From Saccoglossus kowalevskii (taxonomy: Eukaryota; Hemichordata; Enteropneusta; Harrimaniidae): 21,642 nt of DNA. This document shows positions 9,667-19,450 of the stretch, one piece after another. Location: assembly GCF_000003605.2 (NCBI RefSeq), contig NW_003155250.1, positions 52,421 through 74,062 of the forward strand, written 5' to 3'. The position numbers and the translations under genes were made by a program. Position 1 is the first letter of the stretch; each line of letters begins with the position of its first letter. The notes beneath the pieces were generated by a model. That model saw only the letters and a program-made list of their open reading frames with translations, had not been told where the DNA came from and ran no database searches.

Positions 9667-10631
9667 TTCACCATTCCTGCTGTTAGTGTACAAAGCCATA
9701 ATTAGATTTGATTTTACAAAGCTATTTATAGAATTCTATGCATCTTTCTAAAGAATGTTCTTAAATCTTGTAATGATTCAGTTGTGCAGGTGAAAATGCT
9801 GTAACACAAAATAGAGTTGTAGTATCAACGTATTCAATTATGTATGATACAATATAGTAAGGTATACACAATGTTGTCTGCTGGCTGTAAGCATATTTTT
9901 TTACATATTTTATCCATTACTGTTACTATTATAGTAACTTTCAACCAAAATTCTTTAGCATTGATTAAGGGATAAGATGTCTCAAACTGTAGTCCATTCT
10001 GTGTTTTGATCTTCTATAGTATTGGTAGTATAACATGCACCTATCTACATGTACTTGCACATACATGTACGTATGATCTACCTCCTCTTTCACCACAGTT
10101 GAAGGTTTCTATTGTAAAGCCTGTAAATGAGTTATATTTTGTATAACGTACTAATTGCTTGACACGTTTCTATCCTTAAATGGCAATTACCGGTATACTT
10201 TTATACATGTATACAGTGTAATTGCTATCTTTCTTGACCTTGCTCTCTTCTTTCTTAAGTTCCTTCTTCTATGTTCATACATTTTGTACCTACTTACATG
10301 TACATATGCATGTATACTACCATCACTACCATTTCATGACCTAGCTTCATTCCTTTGAACATCATTTCTTATTCCACAATTATTTCCCCTTTCTCTTTGT
10401 CTCGTGTTGATTGAATCAACTCCCATATAATTTTGCTTGAATTAAACCAGAGTGTAGTTCCTCACTAAAGATTATGGCATTCATATATCTTCTTCTGTCC
10501 GAGGACTTTAAAGTTGATTGCAAGCCACTGCTGCATGTAGGTACATGAACAAAATAGATCAACTTTCAGGGTCAGATTGTAATAATCAACTCAAGTAATT
10601 TGAATATGTTTAAAGTAGTCATCAATCATGT
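9667..10631. other. Unassigned intron sequence
   Basis: AT-rich, with a cluster of TACATGTA palindromes (10045-10070, 10204, 10297). A pyrimidine-rich stretch spans roughly 10220-10410. No exon or repeat family was recognised. Confidence 0.5.
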
Positions 10632-10760
10632 TGAACTTTTGATCAGATCTCCTAGGATTGCTGTAGAAGATGATTTCGGTAATTTTCCAATTCCTTTCCA
10701 ATTTGCCTCATCCATGCCAGCAACAGTCAGATCTCCCGGAATTGCCATTGAAGAAAGTTT
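10632..10760 (-). other. Short coding-like segment with an 84-bp internal repeat
   Basis: The minus strand has an open stretch beginning ATG and reading MAIPGDLTVAGMDEANWKGI, then about 20 more residues (GKLPKSSSTAILGDLIKSST) to a TGA. AIPGDL and AILGDL recur with their DNA 84 bases (28 codons) apart (CAGATCTCC at 10644 and 10728 on the + strand). It is more GC-rich than its surroundings. It could be a relic of a tandem coding repeat or a minisatellite remnant; I recognise no family. Confidence 0.25.
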
Positions 10761-11080
10761 GAGGTTTAAATTTCTATTTTTGTAGTATAAACAGTCACAT
10801 TATCGAGATTACCTTAAAAGATGATTGTGGTACATTATACGAAATGCCTTTCATAATGAGTCTGTGCTTGGTTATGAAGTCATCCGTTATTCAGAAAATA
10901 TACATGTAGTAAAATTTCTCAAAAACATTATTTTCACTGATGGACAACTACTGATCAAAAAAAAATATCAACATTTGTTGGGCTTGAACTTTCAGGGTTG
11001 AGAAAGCATTCGTTTTCAAGGCCAAGTTTGATAACATTACTGTAACCTATAGGAATAGTAAAACAAAAATCTGTATTCTT
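10761..11080. other. Unassigned intron sequence
   Basis: AT-rich, nothing recognised. Confidence 0.45.
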
Positions 11081-11430
11081 TGAAGGGTGCCTAGACAAAC
11101 TTCTTGGACATCGAGGCATTTTCTATTGATGCCTCCTTGAAGTTTAAACCCTACGCTTTGTAAGGCCTTCATCTCTACCATAGAAGTGCATTATTGCTAG
11201 AGGGTGCAACTGATAGGACAGGTGTATTCTCAATTTTTTTCCATTCTGCCACCTCATGCACATCTAATACACAGACGCATCCTTCAAAAAGTATTTCACA
11301 AATCTGGATTACAAAATGCCTGGCATCAATCTCATGTTACAAGTCTGTCATCTCTGTCACGAGAGCAGTCATTTCCTTTCTTGGAAATCTTGAACAATAC
11401 GAGCTTCAGAGTTTGTAAGCACTTCTTTTA
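11081..11430 (-). other. Coding-like, disrupted segment (possible pseudogene fragment)
   Basis: On the minus strand, stretches read LTNSEARIVQDFQERK, EIDARHFVIQICEILFEG with CVCVLDVHEVAEWKK, and further on MKALQSVGFKLQGGINRK with CLDVQEVCLGTLQRIQ. They need stop read-through and frame changes to join, so no intact gene exists. Amino-acid composition looks protein-like but I cannot name a family. A short inverted repeat (GAGGCAT...ATGCCTC at 11113-11135) lies inside, so a non-coding repeat is an alternative. Confidence 0.2.
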
Positions 11431-11498
11431 ATGAAAGAACTACAAATGTGTATATTGGAATTGGTTTCAAAACTCTAGTTCTATTGATTCCTCTCACA

Positions 11499-11766
11499 TT
11501 AATCTTTCCACCACCAGACTTTTTCTGTACTTTTTTCTTATATTCTTCAGTATTTCTGGAAATGAACCCTATTTTTAGAGCCAACAGACAAAATTTTCGT
11601 CAATTTTCAGTTTTTACTCAATTATGGTATCAACAGGCAAAATTTGAGTCAATTTTTAGTTTATACTGAAAAAAATTGGCTATTTTTGTCCCAATCTTTT
11701 AAAGAAAAGTGCAGACTATAAATGTGAATTTGTGATGAAAAGAAGGAACTGATGGTGAAACATAAA
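11499..11766 (+). mobile_element. Family B element, copy 3, with internal duplication
   Basis: The left end is TTAATCTTTCCACCACCAG and the right end is CTGATGGTGAAACATAAA. The inner order matches copy 1 (GGAAATGAACCCTATTTTTA, GAGCCAACAGACAAAATTTT, TTGGCTATTTTTGTCCCAAT, AGTGCAGACTATAAA). A ~37-base block at 11582-11618 is repeated at 11631-11667 (49-base offset), which makes this copy longer than its relatives. Confidence 0.8.
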
Positions 11767-12320
11767 TTCGAGTAGGTAAAGCAGTCTGATTGATTACAGG
11801 CTTATCCTCCATTTCTGTTCTGATAAATAAAATTCAAAAAGGTAAGAAATTTTATCATAGGACTGTAATCTCGTGAAACTATTACAGACCTTACGAAGGC
11901 GATTGAATTGGATGCAATCTACTTTCCAATAGTTTAATCATCTTTGAAAAAAACGCAAATTGAATAACAGTATTATATTACTTGAATTATTGTCGCTTTA
12001 ACATTTAAAAACAAAATATTGACAGAGATCGGATTGATGAATTTCTCATGCAGAATAAATATTTTGACAAAAAGTTTTTGAATGAGGCATGTATGAAACA
12101 TGTACAGAGGAAAGGAATTAAAAAAGAAAAATAATTGTTTTCATTCCTAGTCCTCTATGATATTGTACATATTACACAAGAGTCGGGCTTTACAACAGCC
12201 ATATAACTGTTCCCAACTGCCAAGTCATTTGTAACTGTCACTTGCATGTAATTTATCCTTTCATTTATTCAGAGAGCAATTTATAAAATACAGTGTAACT
12301 TGAAACATGCATCATGCTAT
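11767..12320. other. Unassigned AT-rich intron sequence
   Basis: Nothing recognised. Confidence 0.45.
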
Positions 12321-12480
12321 ACAAATGTATTAATTATTAATTGGGTTTTAAATTTTCGCTGATACGTGCAATATTTATAACTATATGCAGATGTTAACTT
12401 GTGAAATTACAATAATTTTACTGATAGTTTCATCTGGAAAACTTGAAATGCAGTGAATTTGATAAAATATTGATCAAAAA
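12321..12480 (+). mobile_element. Family A element, diverged copy 5
   Basis: ACAAATGTATTAATTATTAA with TTGGGTTTTAAATTTTCGCT is a clear family A start. The middle and end are strongly diverged and the terminal ACAGTA is absent. Confidence 0.55.
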
Positions 12481-12944
12481 ATTGTATACAGGACCATGAC
12501 TGATAGAGAGGATGCGGTACTACACATTTTTGTTGGAAAAATCTTTTGTTGGATAAATCTAAATATTATTATGGCTTCATAATGCTCACAGGCTGCAGGT
12601 GTTTGACAATACTTTCTGCAAGTGAGGAAGACCACAATTTTGGTAGAAAATGCTGATATTTATTTGCCATAGGACTGTATATTGGTATTAAAAGATCCCA
12701 AAGACATGGTTGATTTCTAAATGTTACCGGGTACATGTGTATTATATTAATTTTCAGAAATCAACTGTTTTGATGGCCAACGAAGTGCCTATAAATATAT
12801 GACTTGTTCTTCAATTTTATAAATGTATCAAATGTTTGCTTTGGGAAAATATTAATGTCAATGCCAGATGTTACTGGCAATTACTAAATGGAAGTGACCA
12901 GCATTACCACCTGCCACACATACATGCATCAGGAAAAGTTTCAT
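12481..12944. other. Unassigned intron sequence
   Basis: AT-rich, nothing recognised. Confidence 0.45.
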
Positions 12945-13109
12945 TTAAAGCGAGAGGGTCGTCACCTGCGCATGCATGGGAATCGAGTACCAAGCGACGA
13001 TAACAACACACACTAAAACCGCAAAGGCGCATGGGTAGACACTTGTTTGTCAACAATGACACGCTATGGCTAACTGACGCATGCGCAGGTGACGACTCTG
13101 CTGCTTTAA
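12945..13109. mobile_element. 165-bp TTAA-flanked inverted-repeat element (family I), complete
   Basis: The left end is TTAAAGCGAGAGGGTCGTCA, then CCTGCGCATGC. The right end is GCATGCGCAGGTGACGACTC, then TGCTGCTTTAA. The arms agree over about 30 bases with a few mismatches. TTAA on both sides fits a TTAA target duplication. The interior is GC-richer than the flanks and shows no gene; the 61-codon frame across its right half is a by-product of the arm sequence. Confidence 0.8.
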
Positions 13110-13649
13110 TTCAATGGCCAGGGTGTTTGCTGCCAGCATTAATCTGCCCAAATCCCTTGTCTAATGTTTTATTTCAAAAAAGTTTTATACAGATAGTTAT
13201 GCATATATTCAGCTAAATTAAAGTCCGGCTATTGTAAGCACCTGTCCACCTTGCAATGGTTATATCACACTTTCTATAAATGAATATTTAAAGGTTATAA
13301 AATCTAATGACATCATTTACCCCCTAGGCTCAGAGAAAATATTTATACCGTTAGGCAAAAATATTCATGTTTCTTTCTCGTCACTGTGCATGTCCACTAA
13401 AAACATGCATGTCACCCCTTTTTTAGTTAGAATTGAAAAAAGCAAAACAGAAAAATTTCAAGACCACCGTATTAGCTCTGTCTGTACCGGTAGTACATGT
13501 ACATGTATGAATGATAGATATTTACATATGGTCAAAATATTTAAAGTCAGATTTTAATGATTTTAATTCAGCAGAGAATAAATGCAATTTTTGGTTGATG
13601 TGCACTTATAATATGAGGTTATTATGAAGATACCTCAAAGTATGCACGA
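13110..13649. other. Unassigned intron sequence
   Basis: AT-rich. A double TACATGTA (TACATGTACATGTA) occurs near 13496. Nothing else recognised. Confidence 0.45.
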
Positions 13650-13711
13650 AGACAGTACAGCGGCAGTATCGACCGACGCGCAGCGGAGGTTGATGCGACA
13701 GCGTACTGTCT
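13650..13711. repeat. GC- and CpG-rich imperfect palindrome
   Basis: The left arm AGACAGTACAGCGGCAGTAT with CGACC faces the right arm GGTTGATGCGACAGCGTACT with GTCT around a loop of about 13 bases (GACGCGCAGCGGA). It stands out as a CpG-rich island in AT-rich DNA. It could be a foldback end of an element or a structured RNA hairpin if transcribed; the sequence alone does not decide. Confidence 0.6.
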
Positions 13712-13851
13712 GAGTAATATTCTTATTATTGTACATCTTTTCCTACAGGATACATCATGGGAATGCCGAAATCTAAAAAGTTTAGAACAGAATCAGCGAA
13801 CTTCTTTGTATGGAGTCCCGTTAAATTCTGGTGGCAGCCATGTTTGTTTTT

Positions 13852-13882
13852 AGCTCCGCTGTCGACTTTGTCGAGCGAAGCT
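13852..13882. repeat. Hairpin at the start of element F
   Basis: AGCTCCGCTGTCGAC, TTT and GTCGAGCGAAGCT fold into a stem with a short loop and a two-base bulge. CTTATCATATG follows at once. The position and design match the hairpin at 15926. Confidence 0.8.
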
Positions 13883-14402
13883 TATCATATGAGTGATTGT
13901 CCGGTGTCCGTCATCTGTTGTCCGTGTCAATGTTTTACATTTTCGACTTCTTCTTGAAAACTACAAGCCTGAATGCTTTGATACTTGGTGTATATGTACC
14001 TTGGGTAGACCTCTCTCAGATTTGTTCATTTCATGATCGTATCTTCAATTCTCTAATTTTGGTGAATATTTTTGTCATTTTTGGTAAAAAGTGATATTTT
14101 CAACTTCTTGTTAAAAACCACAAGTCCAATTGCTTTGATATTACATATATAGGTACTACATGTGGACCTCTCTCAGATTTGTTCACTTTGTAATGATATC
14201 TTTAATTCTCTAATTTTGGTGAATATTTTTGTCATTTTTGGTAAAAATGATATTTTCTTGTTAAAAACCACAATCATTTATGGTCAAAAATGATATTTTT
14301 GAATTCTTGTTGAAAACAGCAAGTCCCATTGCATTGATACTATGCATATTGTTCATTTTCTAATGATATCTTCTGTTCTTTAATTGAAATATGCATTGCT
14401 GA

Positions 14403-14423
14403 CAGCTGAGCTATCTCAGCCGA
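14403..14423. repeat. Hairpin closing element F
   Basis: GCTGAG, the loop CTAT, and CTCAGC form a perfect 6-bp stem, extendable by one imperfect pair to CAGCTGAG/CTCAGCCG. It follows the last core repeat. Confidence 0.6.
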
Positions 14424-14424
14424 G

Positions 14425-15119
14425 AGGCTGCTTGTTATTATTAGAGGACGCTTACGCGCGTAATAATTCCATATTTGGAATTCGCATTTCCTAATATGGT
14501 AGGATGAAAATTACGGCACGCTGTAACCTATGGCGTTACGGTGACAGATGTATAATAATAATACAATACTATTTATTTTTTCAGTGCAAAATTGTTTATT
14601 ACTCAAATGTGAGGTCTGAATCTTGATGTTTGCTTAGTATGCAAATCTTCATGTATATGTACAAATTGTATACAGATAATATTATATAGATAGTGAATAC
14701 TGCGATCTAATTTGTTGAAATGCTGTCACATTATGAAACATTAAACACTGTTTACAAATTACAAACCTACCTGAGTTTCATACATTAAAAATAAAAACAT
14801 TCTATGTTTTTCCTTTCCGCTGCACTAATTTAATTAAGGTATATTGACCATAAAAATAAAAAATACTGTCATACATATTCATTCAACTGCGTTTAATGCA
14901 CTGATTAGACCTCACTCAGTAGACCATTTGTGGTTTTTCATTGCATTTCCATGGTAATTAATTGTTCCAGGAAATCAAGCACTTTTGCTAAATATCTACA
15001 GTGGTAACAGAACAGCTTATTTTATCATTATATAAGAAAATCATATTTGTAGGAGGATGTAGCTAGGTACAATGAATGATTTTGAATCCTATTTTTGTTT
15101 TTTCCCAAAGAACATTTAC
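14425..15119. other. Unassigned intron sequence
   Basis: A short CpG-bearing patch (14445-14545) contains small inverted repeats such as CCATATT...AATATGG (14470-14500). The rest is AT-rich with nothing recognised. Confidence 0.45.
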
Positions 15120-15190
15120 ATGTATATTAATCATCAATTTCACAATTTTAATATTTTGAGCATATCCACTTGGGTTAATGGTTTACAAAA
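15120..15190 (-). mobile_element. Family A element, partial copy 9
   Basis: AATTTCACAATTTTAATATT with TTGAGCATATCCACTTGGG resembles the reverse-complement end of family A. The rest is too diverged to bound. Confidence 0.4.
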
Positions 15191-15920
15191 TGTAATTTCA
15201 CATAAATTTTATTTTCGCCTTGGATTGTATAAAACTTGAAATCCAGTGACGTGTGTTTTTAGTAGTTTGTAAAAATAATTGTCTTAGAGCAAAAAGAAGT
15301 GATACAGTGTTTAAAAATGCGTGAACTACCCTGGCAATAAATAATGCACACATTTTGTAATGTTTTCAGAAATTTATCATAATGTGTAATTGAGATTTTT
15401 CTACTTTCAATGCCTGAATTTTGAACACTATTGTTCTGCTATTTATTTCAATGTTAAGGATCAATAATCTGCAATTGGCATGGCAACTTGGTTTTCTTTC
15501 TTACTGAAGTTACTTGAGAAATGTTCTGGAAGCTGAAGAGTGCATTTTTTTCTGTCATTCGGTAATGCTAAAACACAGTTGGTCTTTTGGGAAAGCTGTT
15601 TTATGGATGTACATGTACAGTGTACCTGCTACATGCAGTGTAACTGAGAATCTATTTGAGAGGTTAGGTGCATATTCCAGATGTTATAGTTTTGTTGACA
15701 GTTCATCCTTAAATGCATGTGCCCAAAACAAATACTTTTACGTGTCTCTCACCCCACGCATATATCTCAGGACGTATACTCAATAACAAAATATGAATGA
15801 GAAATACAATATTCATTTAGTCTCAAAATACTGTGTCACCGTGTTCAAGTCCTGATTTCAAAATAATCACATGCGAGAGAAAAACCAGTACTGCAAGTAG
15901 AATTAAACAACAGTTATTTT
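15191..15920. other. Unassigned intron sequence
   Basis: A 90-codon open frame at 15514-15786 has no recognised domain or splice context. Nothing else was seen. Confidence 0.45.
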
Positions 15921-15925
15921 CAGTC

Positions 15926-15952
15926 CCCGTTCGGACAAAGTCCGAAAACGGG
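15926..15952. repeat. Hairpin at the start of element E
   Basis: CCCGTT-CGGAC-AAA-GTCCG-AAAACGGG is an inverted repeat with a 3-base loop; two extra A residues make one small bulge. CACTTATA follows, paralleling CTTATCATA after the F hairpin. Confidence 0.85.
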
Positions 15953-15987
15953 CACTTATAATTCGGTCTCCATGCGTCTGTGTGTCT

Positions 15988-16527
15988 GTGCGTCCGTCTG
16001 GAGTCATATCTCAGAGTCCCTTGGATCGATTCCGTTCATTCTTTGCATGTGCCTAGTACTTTATGTGGGACATTTGCACATGCAGTGGTTTAGCGATTTG
16101 ATTCAAAATGGCCGACTGGCAGCCATCTTGTTTTTTGAAAATGTTTTGGACATGCTTTGCCAGTTTTCATTCAAACTTGGTACATAGATTATACATGTTA
16201 GGATACATGTCCATGATGATTTATTTCACAATTGGATCAAAGATGGCCGACTGGCAGCCATCTTGTTTTTTGAAAATGTCGTATATTTGAACATGCTTTG
16301 TCAGTTTTCATTCAAATTTAATACATAGATTATACATGTTAGGATACATGTCCTCGACCGTCCGTGAGTTCCTGAGACTGACCGTCCGTGTGTCCGTCTG
16401 TCCGTGCGTCAGTCTATCCAACGTCATATTTCAGAATCCTGTGGACCGATTCTGTTCATTCTTTGCATGTGCCTAGTACCTTATGTAGGACATATGCACA
16501 CGCAATGGTTTAGCGATTCGATTCCAA
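15988..16527 (+). repeat. 420-bp higher-order duplication inside element E
   Basis: The leader (GTCATATCTCAG at 16003; TTTGCATGTGCCTAGTAC) and the first two cores recur 420 bases later (GTCATATTTCAG at 16423; core at 16528). A GTCCG-rich tract (about 16358-16410) precedes the second leader but the hairpin does not. Confidence 0.8.
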
Positions 16528-16985
16528 ACGGCCGACTGGCAGCCATCTTGTTTTTTGAAAATGTTGTATTTTGGACATGCTCTGTCAGTTGTCATTCAAA
16601 CTTGGTACATAGATTATACATGTTAGGATACATGTCCATGACGATTTATTTCGCAATTGGATCAAAGATGGTCGACTGGCAGGCATCTTGTTTTTGTTTT
16701 TTTATGCGGTATCTTGGACGTGCTCTGTCAGTTTTCATTCAAATTTGGCACATACATGTACTTTATACATGTTAGGATGCATGTCCATGACAATTTGTTT
16801 CAAAATCTGGTCAAGGATGGTCGATTGACAGCCATCTGACTTTTCGGCCTTACTACTATATTTCCACAATTTATGTATCATTTTCATTCGTATTTGGCAC
16901 ATACATGTACATCATACATATCAGTGTGTTTCATAATCAGATCAAAGATGGCTGAATAACGGCTGTTTTTATTTTGGCTATATTA

Positions 16986-17951
16986 CTATGACACGAAACA
17001 CGTGTTTTGATGTAAATAAACAATCTGTTGTATACGCCACTTGGAGCTCAAGTTTCAAGGACACACTCGTGACAACCCCTCCACTTTAATATGACGAGCA
17101 CAAAGAGAACTTTATGGGGACTGTGTCATTTTCAATGACTTGTTATTTGTAATTTGGTTAACATGAATCAGCAGAACTGTGATTTGAAAACCACAGTTAT
17201 GTTTAATTACGAATATTGAAATTTGAAAACAATATGTAATCGAAACATACAGAGTGGAGCCTATCATATCTATCATAGATAGAGGGACTGTGGTGGAGCT
17301 AACTATTTTAGTTTTTTTGCTTGTACTTAAGAGTTCTAAATTAATATTTTAAAAGTATTTGCTCTTATTAAAAGTACACGATCAATGTACTTAAAATGTA
17401 TGCAAAGCAAGCAGTTTGGCCTTTCATGCTTCTCTATTGGACATGTGCTGTTAATAGAACAAACATGGTACATGTGTATATTACTTAGGTTTGCCAAGTG
17501 ACATGTTAACCTTTCTGCACAAAGCACTCCCAGCTAAATACATCTAATACACTAATCTCCACATCAAGTCTGGCATTCACAATTGTAGATGACAGCAAAG
17601 CATTATCATAACCGTGCACTGTAATATTCCTCTAATTCAAAATTATTATCGACATTAAACTTCTTAGAATTAAGTGCTTGTATTTCTCAAATATTATTTA
17701 ATATGCGTCTCCCAACTGTTATATATTCACATTGTACTGGCAGTTCTAGTCTGGCACAGTCAAGGCGATTTTTTTGTTTTTGAAGTTTAAATAAAAATAT
17801 CGCAAAATGGAGGCGTTAACGAGAAATCCCCTGTAACTGAGAAATCGATGTGGTGGTTTTGCGTTCAGATCAAATTTGGCAAATTTTTTTCCCAAGTTTT
17901 TTATTATTATAATTTAACTGAAAAATAATCACTACAGCTAGGCCAGTCTAT
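16986..17951. other. Unassigned intron sequence
   Basis: AT-rich DNA with a small inverted repeat near 17268-17282 (CTATCATAGATAG). No exon or repeat family was recognised. Confidence 0.45.
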
Positions 17952-18279
17952 GGTAGTACCAGGGATTTTTTTAAACAAGGGAACAGGGTGCAGCGCCCTC
18001 ATCCCATGGCCATGCGCCCCCTTATCCTGGGGAGCAAATCTTCTGGCAACCATAAAATTCTGATTGACCAGGGATCACATGTAGCCACAAGTCTTCAACT
18101 GTGACTCGTCTAATAGTAATTTTGGCACTAAGGAAGCCATAGAATGCTCCATTTTAACTTAGAATTATCAAAAACTCCACACCCTGGTAGGGAGAACCCT
18201 ATCTCCCCCACTTAGTGGCACCGCTGAATTGCAGTGCTCCCTCTTGCAGTTTTTTTCTAGAAAAAATCCTGGGTACCTC
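17952..18279. mobile_element. hAT-like MITE with degenerate 8-bp target duplication (family H)
   Basis: The element proper is 17960-18271 (312 bp). It starts CAGGGATTTTTTTAAA and ends TTTCTAGAAAAAATCCTG, so the outer ~18 bases form an imperfect inverted repeat. The flanking octamers GGTAGTAC and GGTACCTC agree at five of eight positions, starting GGTA. A CAGGG-type start and 8-bp duplications are typical of hAT-superfamily elements. The interior contains GCAGCGCCCTCATCCC and GGTGCCACTAAG-type (minus strand) GC-richer blocks but no transposase. Confidence 0.6.
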
Positions 18280-18411
18280 ACATTTTGAAAAATTTGCATA
18301 TTGCATACCAAGAAACTTTCATTTTGTCGGTAATTAGAAGAATACCATATAAGATAATCAAAAACATGTTGACTATCAAATCACTGGTGAGAACTGGTTA
18401 ATGTATGAGCA

Positions 18412-18634
18412 TCAACCTTTTTCACCAGCAGCTCCCTCTTTGCATCACAAATTTACAAAATTTTCCTTCTTTGTTATTCCTTAAGAATAATAGGGCAAAA
18501 ATAGCCAATTTTTTTAGTAAAACTGAAATTTGTCTGTTGGCTCCAAAACTAGGGTTCATTTCCAGAAATATTGAAGAATATAAGAAAAAAGTGTAGAAAC
18601 ATTTGGTCAAGGAAGTCTGGTGGTAAAAATATGT
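18412..18634 (-). mobile_element. Family B element, copy 4
   Basis: The left end is TCAACCTTTTTCACCAGCAG and the right end is GTCTGGTGGTAAAAATATG. Inside are GCATCACAAATTTACAAAAT, GTCTGTTGGCTCCAAAAC and GGGTTCATTTCCAGAAATAT. Part of the left half (the TATAGTCTGCACTTTCC block) is replaced or diverged. Confidence 0.75.
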
Positions 18635-18648
18635 GAAATATATAAAAT

Positions 18649-18783
18649 ACTATTATTATTTACTGGGTTTTTTAATCTCGCTATTTTTACTGATAAGTAA
18701 AATCCACTAAATTTAAATCCACTTGAAAATGTCCATATGCTCAAAATATCAAAATAATGAAATTAAATCGCAGCAAAAACCTT
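18649..18783 (+). mobile_element. Family A element, copy 6, internally deleted
   Basis: TTATTTACTGGGTTTTTTAA, CTGATAAGTAAAATCCAC and AATCCACTTGAAAATGTCC are followed directly by ATATGCTCAAAATATCAAAA. About 60 bases present in copy 3 between these blocks are missing. The ACAGTA end is lost. Confidence 0.75.
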
Positions 18784-18888
18784 GTATTGTCTATATGCAA
18801 CTAAAATGTGTTTCTGTTGAGGAGAAAACATTCTCTGAAGGTCATCTTGGCTGGATTTTACTCTTTCAAAAAACAATGCTTAACAATA

Positions 18889-19108
18889 TACTGTAACAGG
18901 GTTAATTATTCACTGAGTTTTAATTTTGCTTACCAGGGTATTTCGCTGACTGGAAAATGTGCTAAATTAAAACCCAGTGAATATGTCAAATTTAGCATAG
19001 AACACATTATCTAAATGATAAAACCGTGAATTAAAAACCCACTGAATATGCCTGAAATGCTAAATCAGCAAAATTTAAACCCAGTAAAAATTGGTCATTT
19101 TACAGTTA
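18889..19108 (+). mobile_element. Family A element, copy 7
   Basis: It starts TACTGTAACAGGGTTAATTA with TTCACTGAGTTTTAATTTTG and ends ATTGGTCATTTTACAGT. Its inner AAATTAAAACCCAGTGAATA motif occurs in several variants. Length is about 220 bp. The 68-codon frame over it is incidental. Confidence 0.8.
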
Positions 19109-19450
19109 GTGGCTAAACCTGCCCTTTTAATAGTTTTACAAAATTGTTCAAAAGCGAACAAGACCTCTACTGTATTCTAACTTGTGCACTGTATTGTACA
19201 TGTAGCCTAGTATCAATGCATGTAACACCTCACATTGATTATGTAAGTCTGAACTACTTGTCATTCATTGGTCTGTTTTAAATGCAGCCTTCATGAAATT
19301 CTCTATGATTTCTCCCCCATCCCCATGTGGCCATATTTTCAATCAACCAATGAAGTTTACGGTCAATATCTGACTATAATTACATTCAGTGTGCAACAGA
19401 GCTTGGCATATTGTATAGGTATTACAGACCTAGAGTTTAGGCTGACTGTG
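19109..19450. other. Unassigned intron sequence
   Basis: Nothing recognised; an 85-codon open frame starting at 19268 has no supporting features. Confidence 0.45.

Larger units (their letters stand above)
13852..14424 (+). mobile_element. Composite hairpin/tandem-core element F (pearl- or Helentron-like, non-autonomous)
   Basis: The order is: hairpin (13852-13882); CTTATCATATGAGTGATTG with a GTCCGGTGTCCGTCATCTG tract; a core repeat starting ACTTCTTCTTGAAAACTACA (about 13946) and repeating near 14102 and 14300; and a closing hairpin GCTGAG-CTAT-CTCAGC at 14405-14420. Cores share CTTTGATA, GACCTCTCTCAGATTTGTTC and CTCTAATTTTGGTGAATATT, with a period near 155 bp and a 45-base extra block before the third. 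Tandem cores of this size after an ACGG-type tract are the published hallmark of bivalve pearl and related elements, recalled rather than checked. Confidence 0.65.
15921..16985 (+). mobile_element. Composite hairpin/tandem-core element E (pearl- or Helentron-like)
   Basis: A hairpin at 15926-15952 and GCACTTATA are followed by a GTCTGTGTGTCTGTGCGTCC tract. Next is a leader with TTCATTCTTTGCATGTGCCT and TGGTTTAGCGATT, then core repeats beginning (A)TGGCCGACTGGCAGCCATC. Cores start near 16108, 16243, 16528, 16668, 16817 and 16948, so single units run about 131-149 bases; later ones are increasingly diverged. Each carries TTTTCATTCAAACTTGGTAC and ACATGTTAGGATACATGTCC. Leader plus two cores is itself duplicated with a 420-base offset. 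Open frames across it (up to 123 codons at 16404-16775) only reflect the repeat. Confidence 0.7.

Noticed and set aside
13740-13860. Possible exon after TTTTCCTACAG, with an open frame at 13757-13957
   Set aside because: No donor with a coherent frame, no family match, and it runs into the hairpin of element F.
15514-15786. 90-codon open frame
   Set aside because: No family resemblance or splice context that I can support.
16404-16775. 123-codon open frame
   Set aside because: It lies wholly in the tandem cores of element E and is repeated in register with them; a by-product of the repeat.
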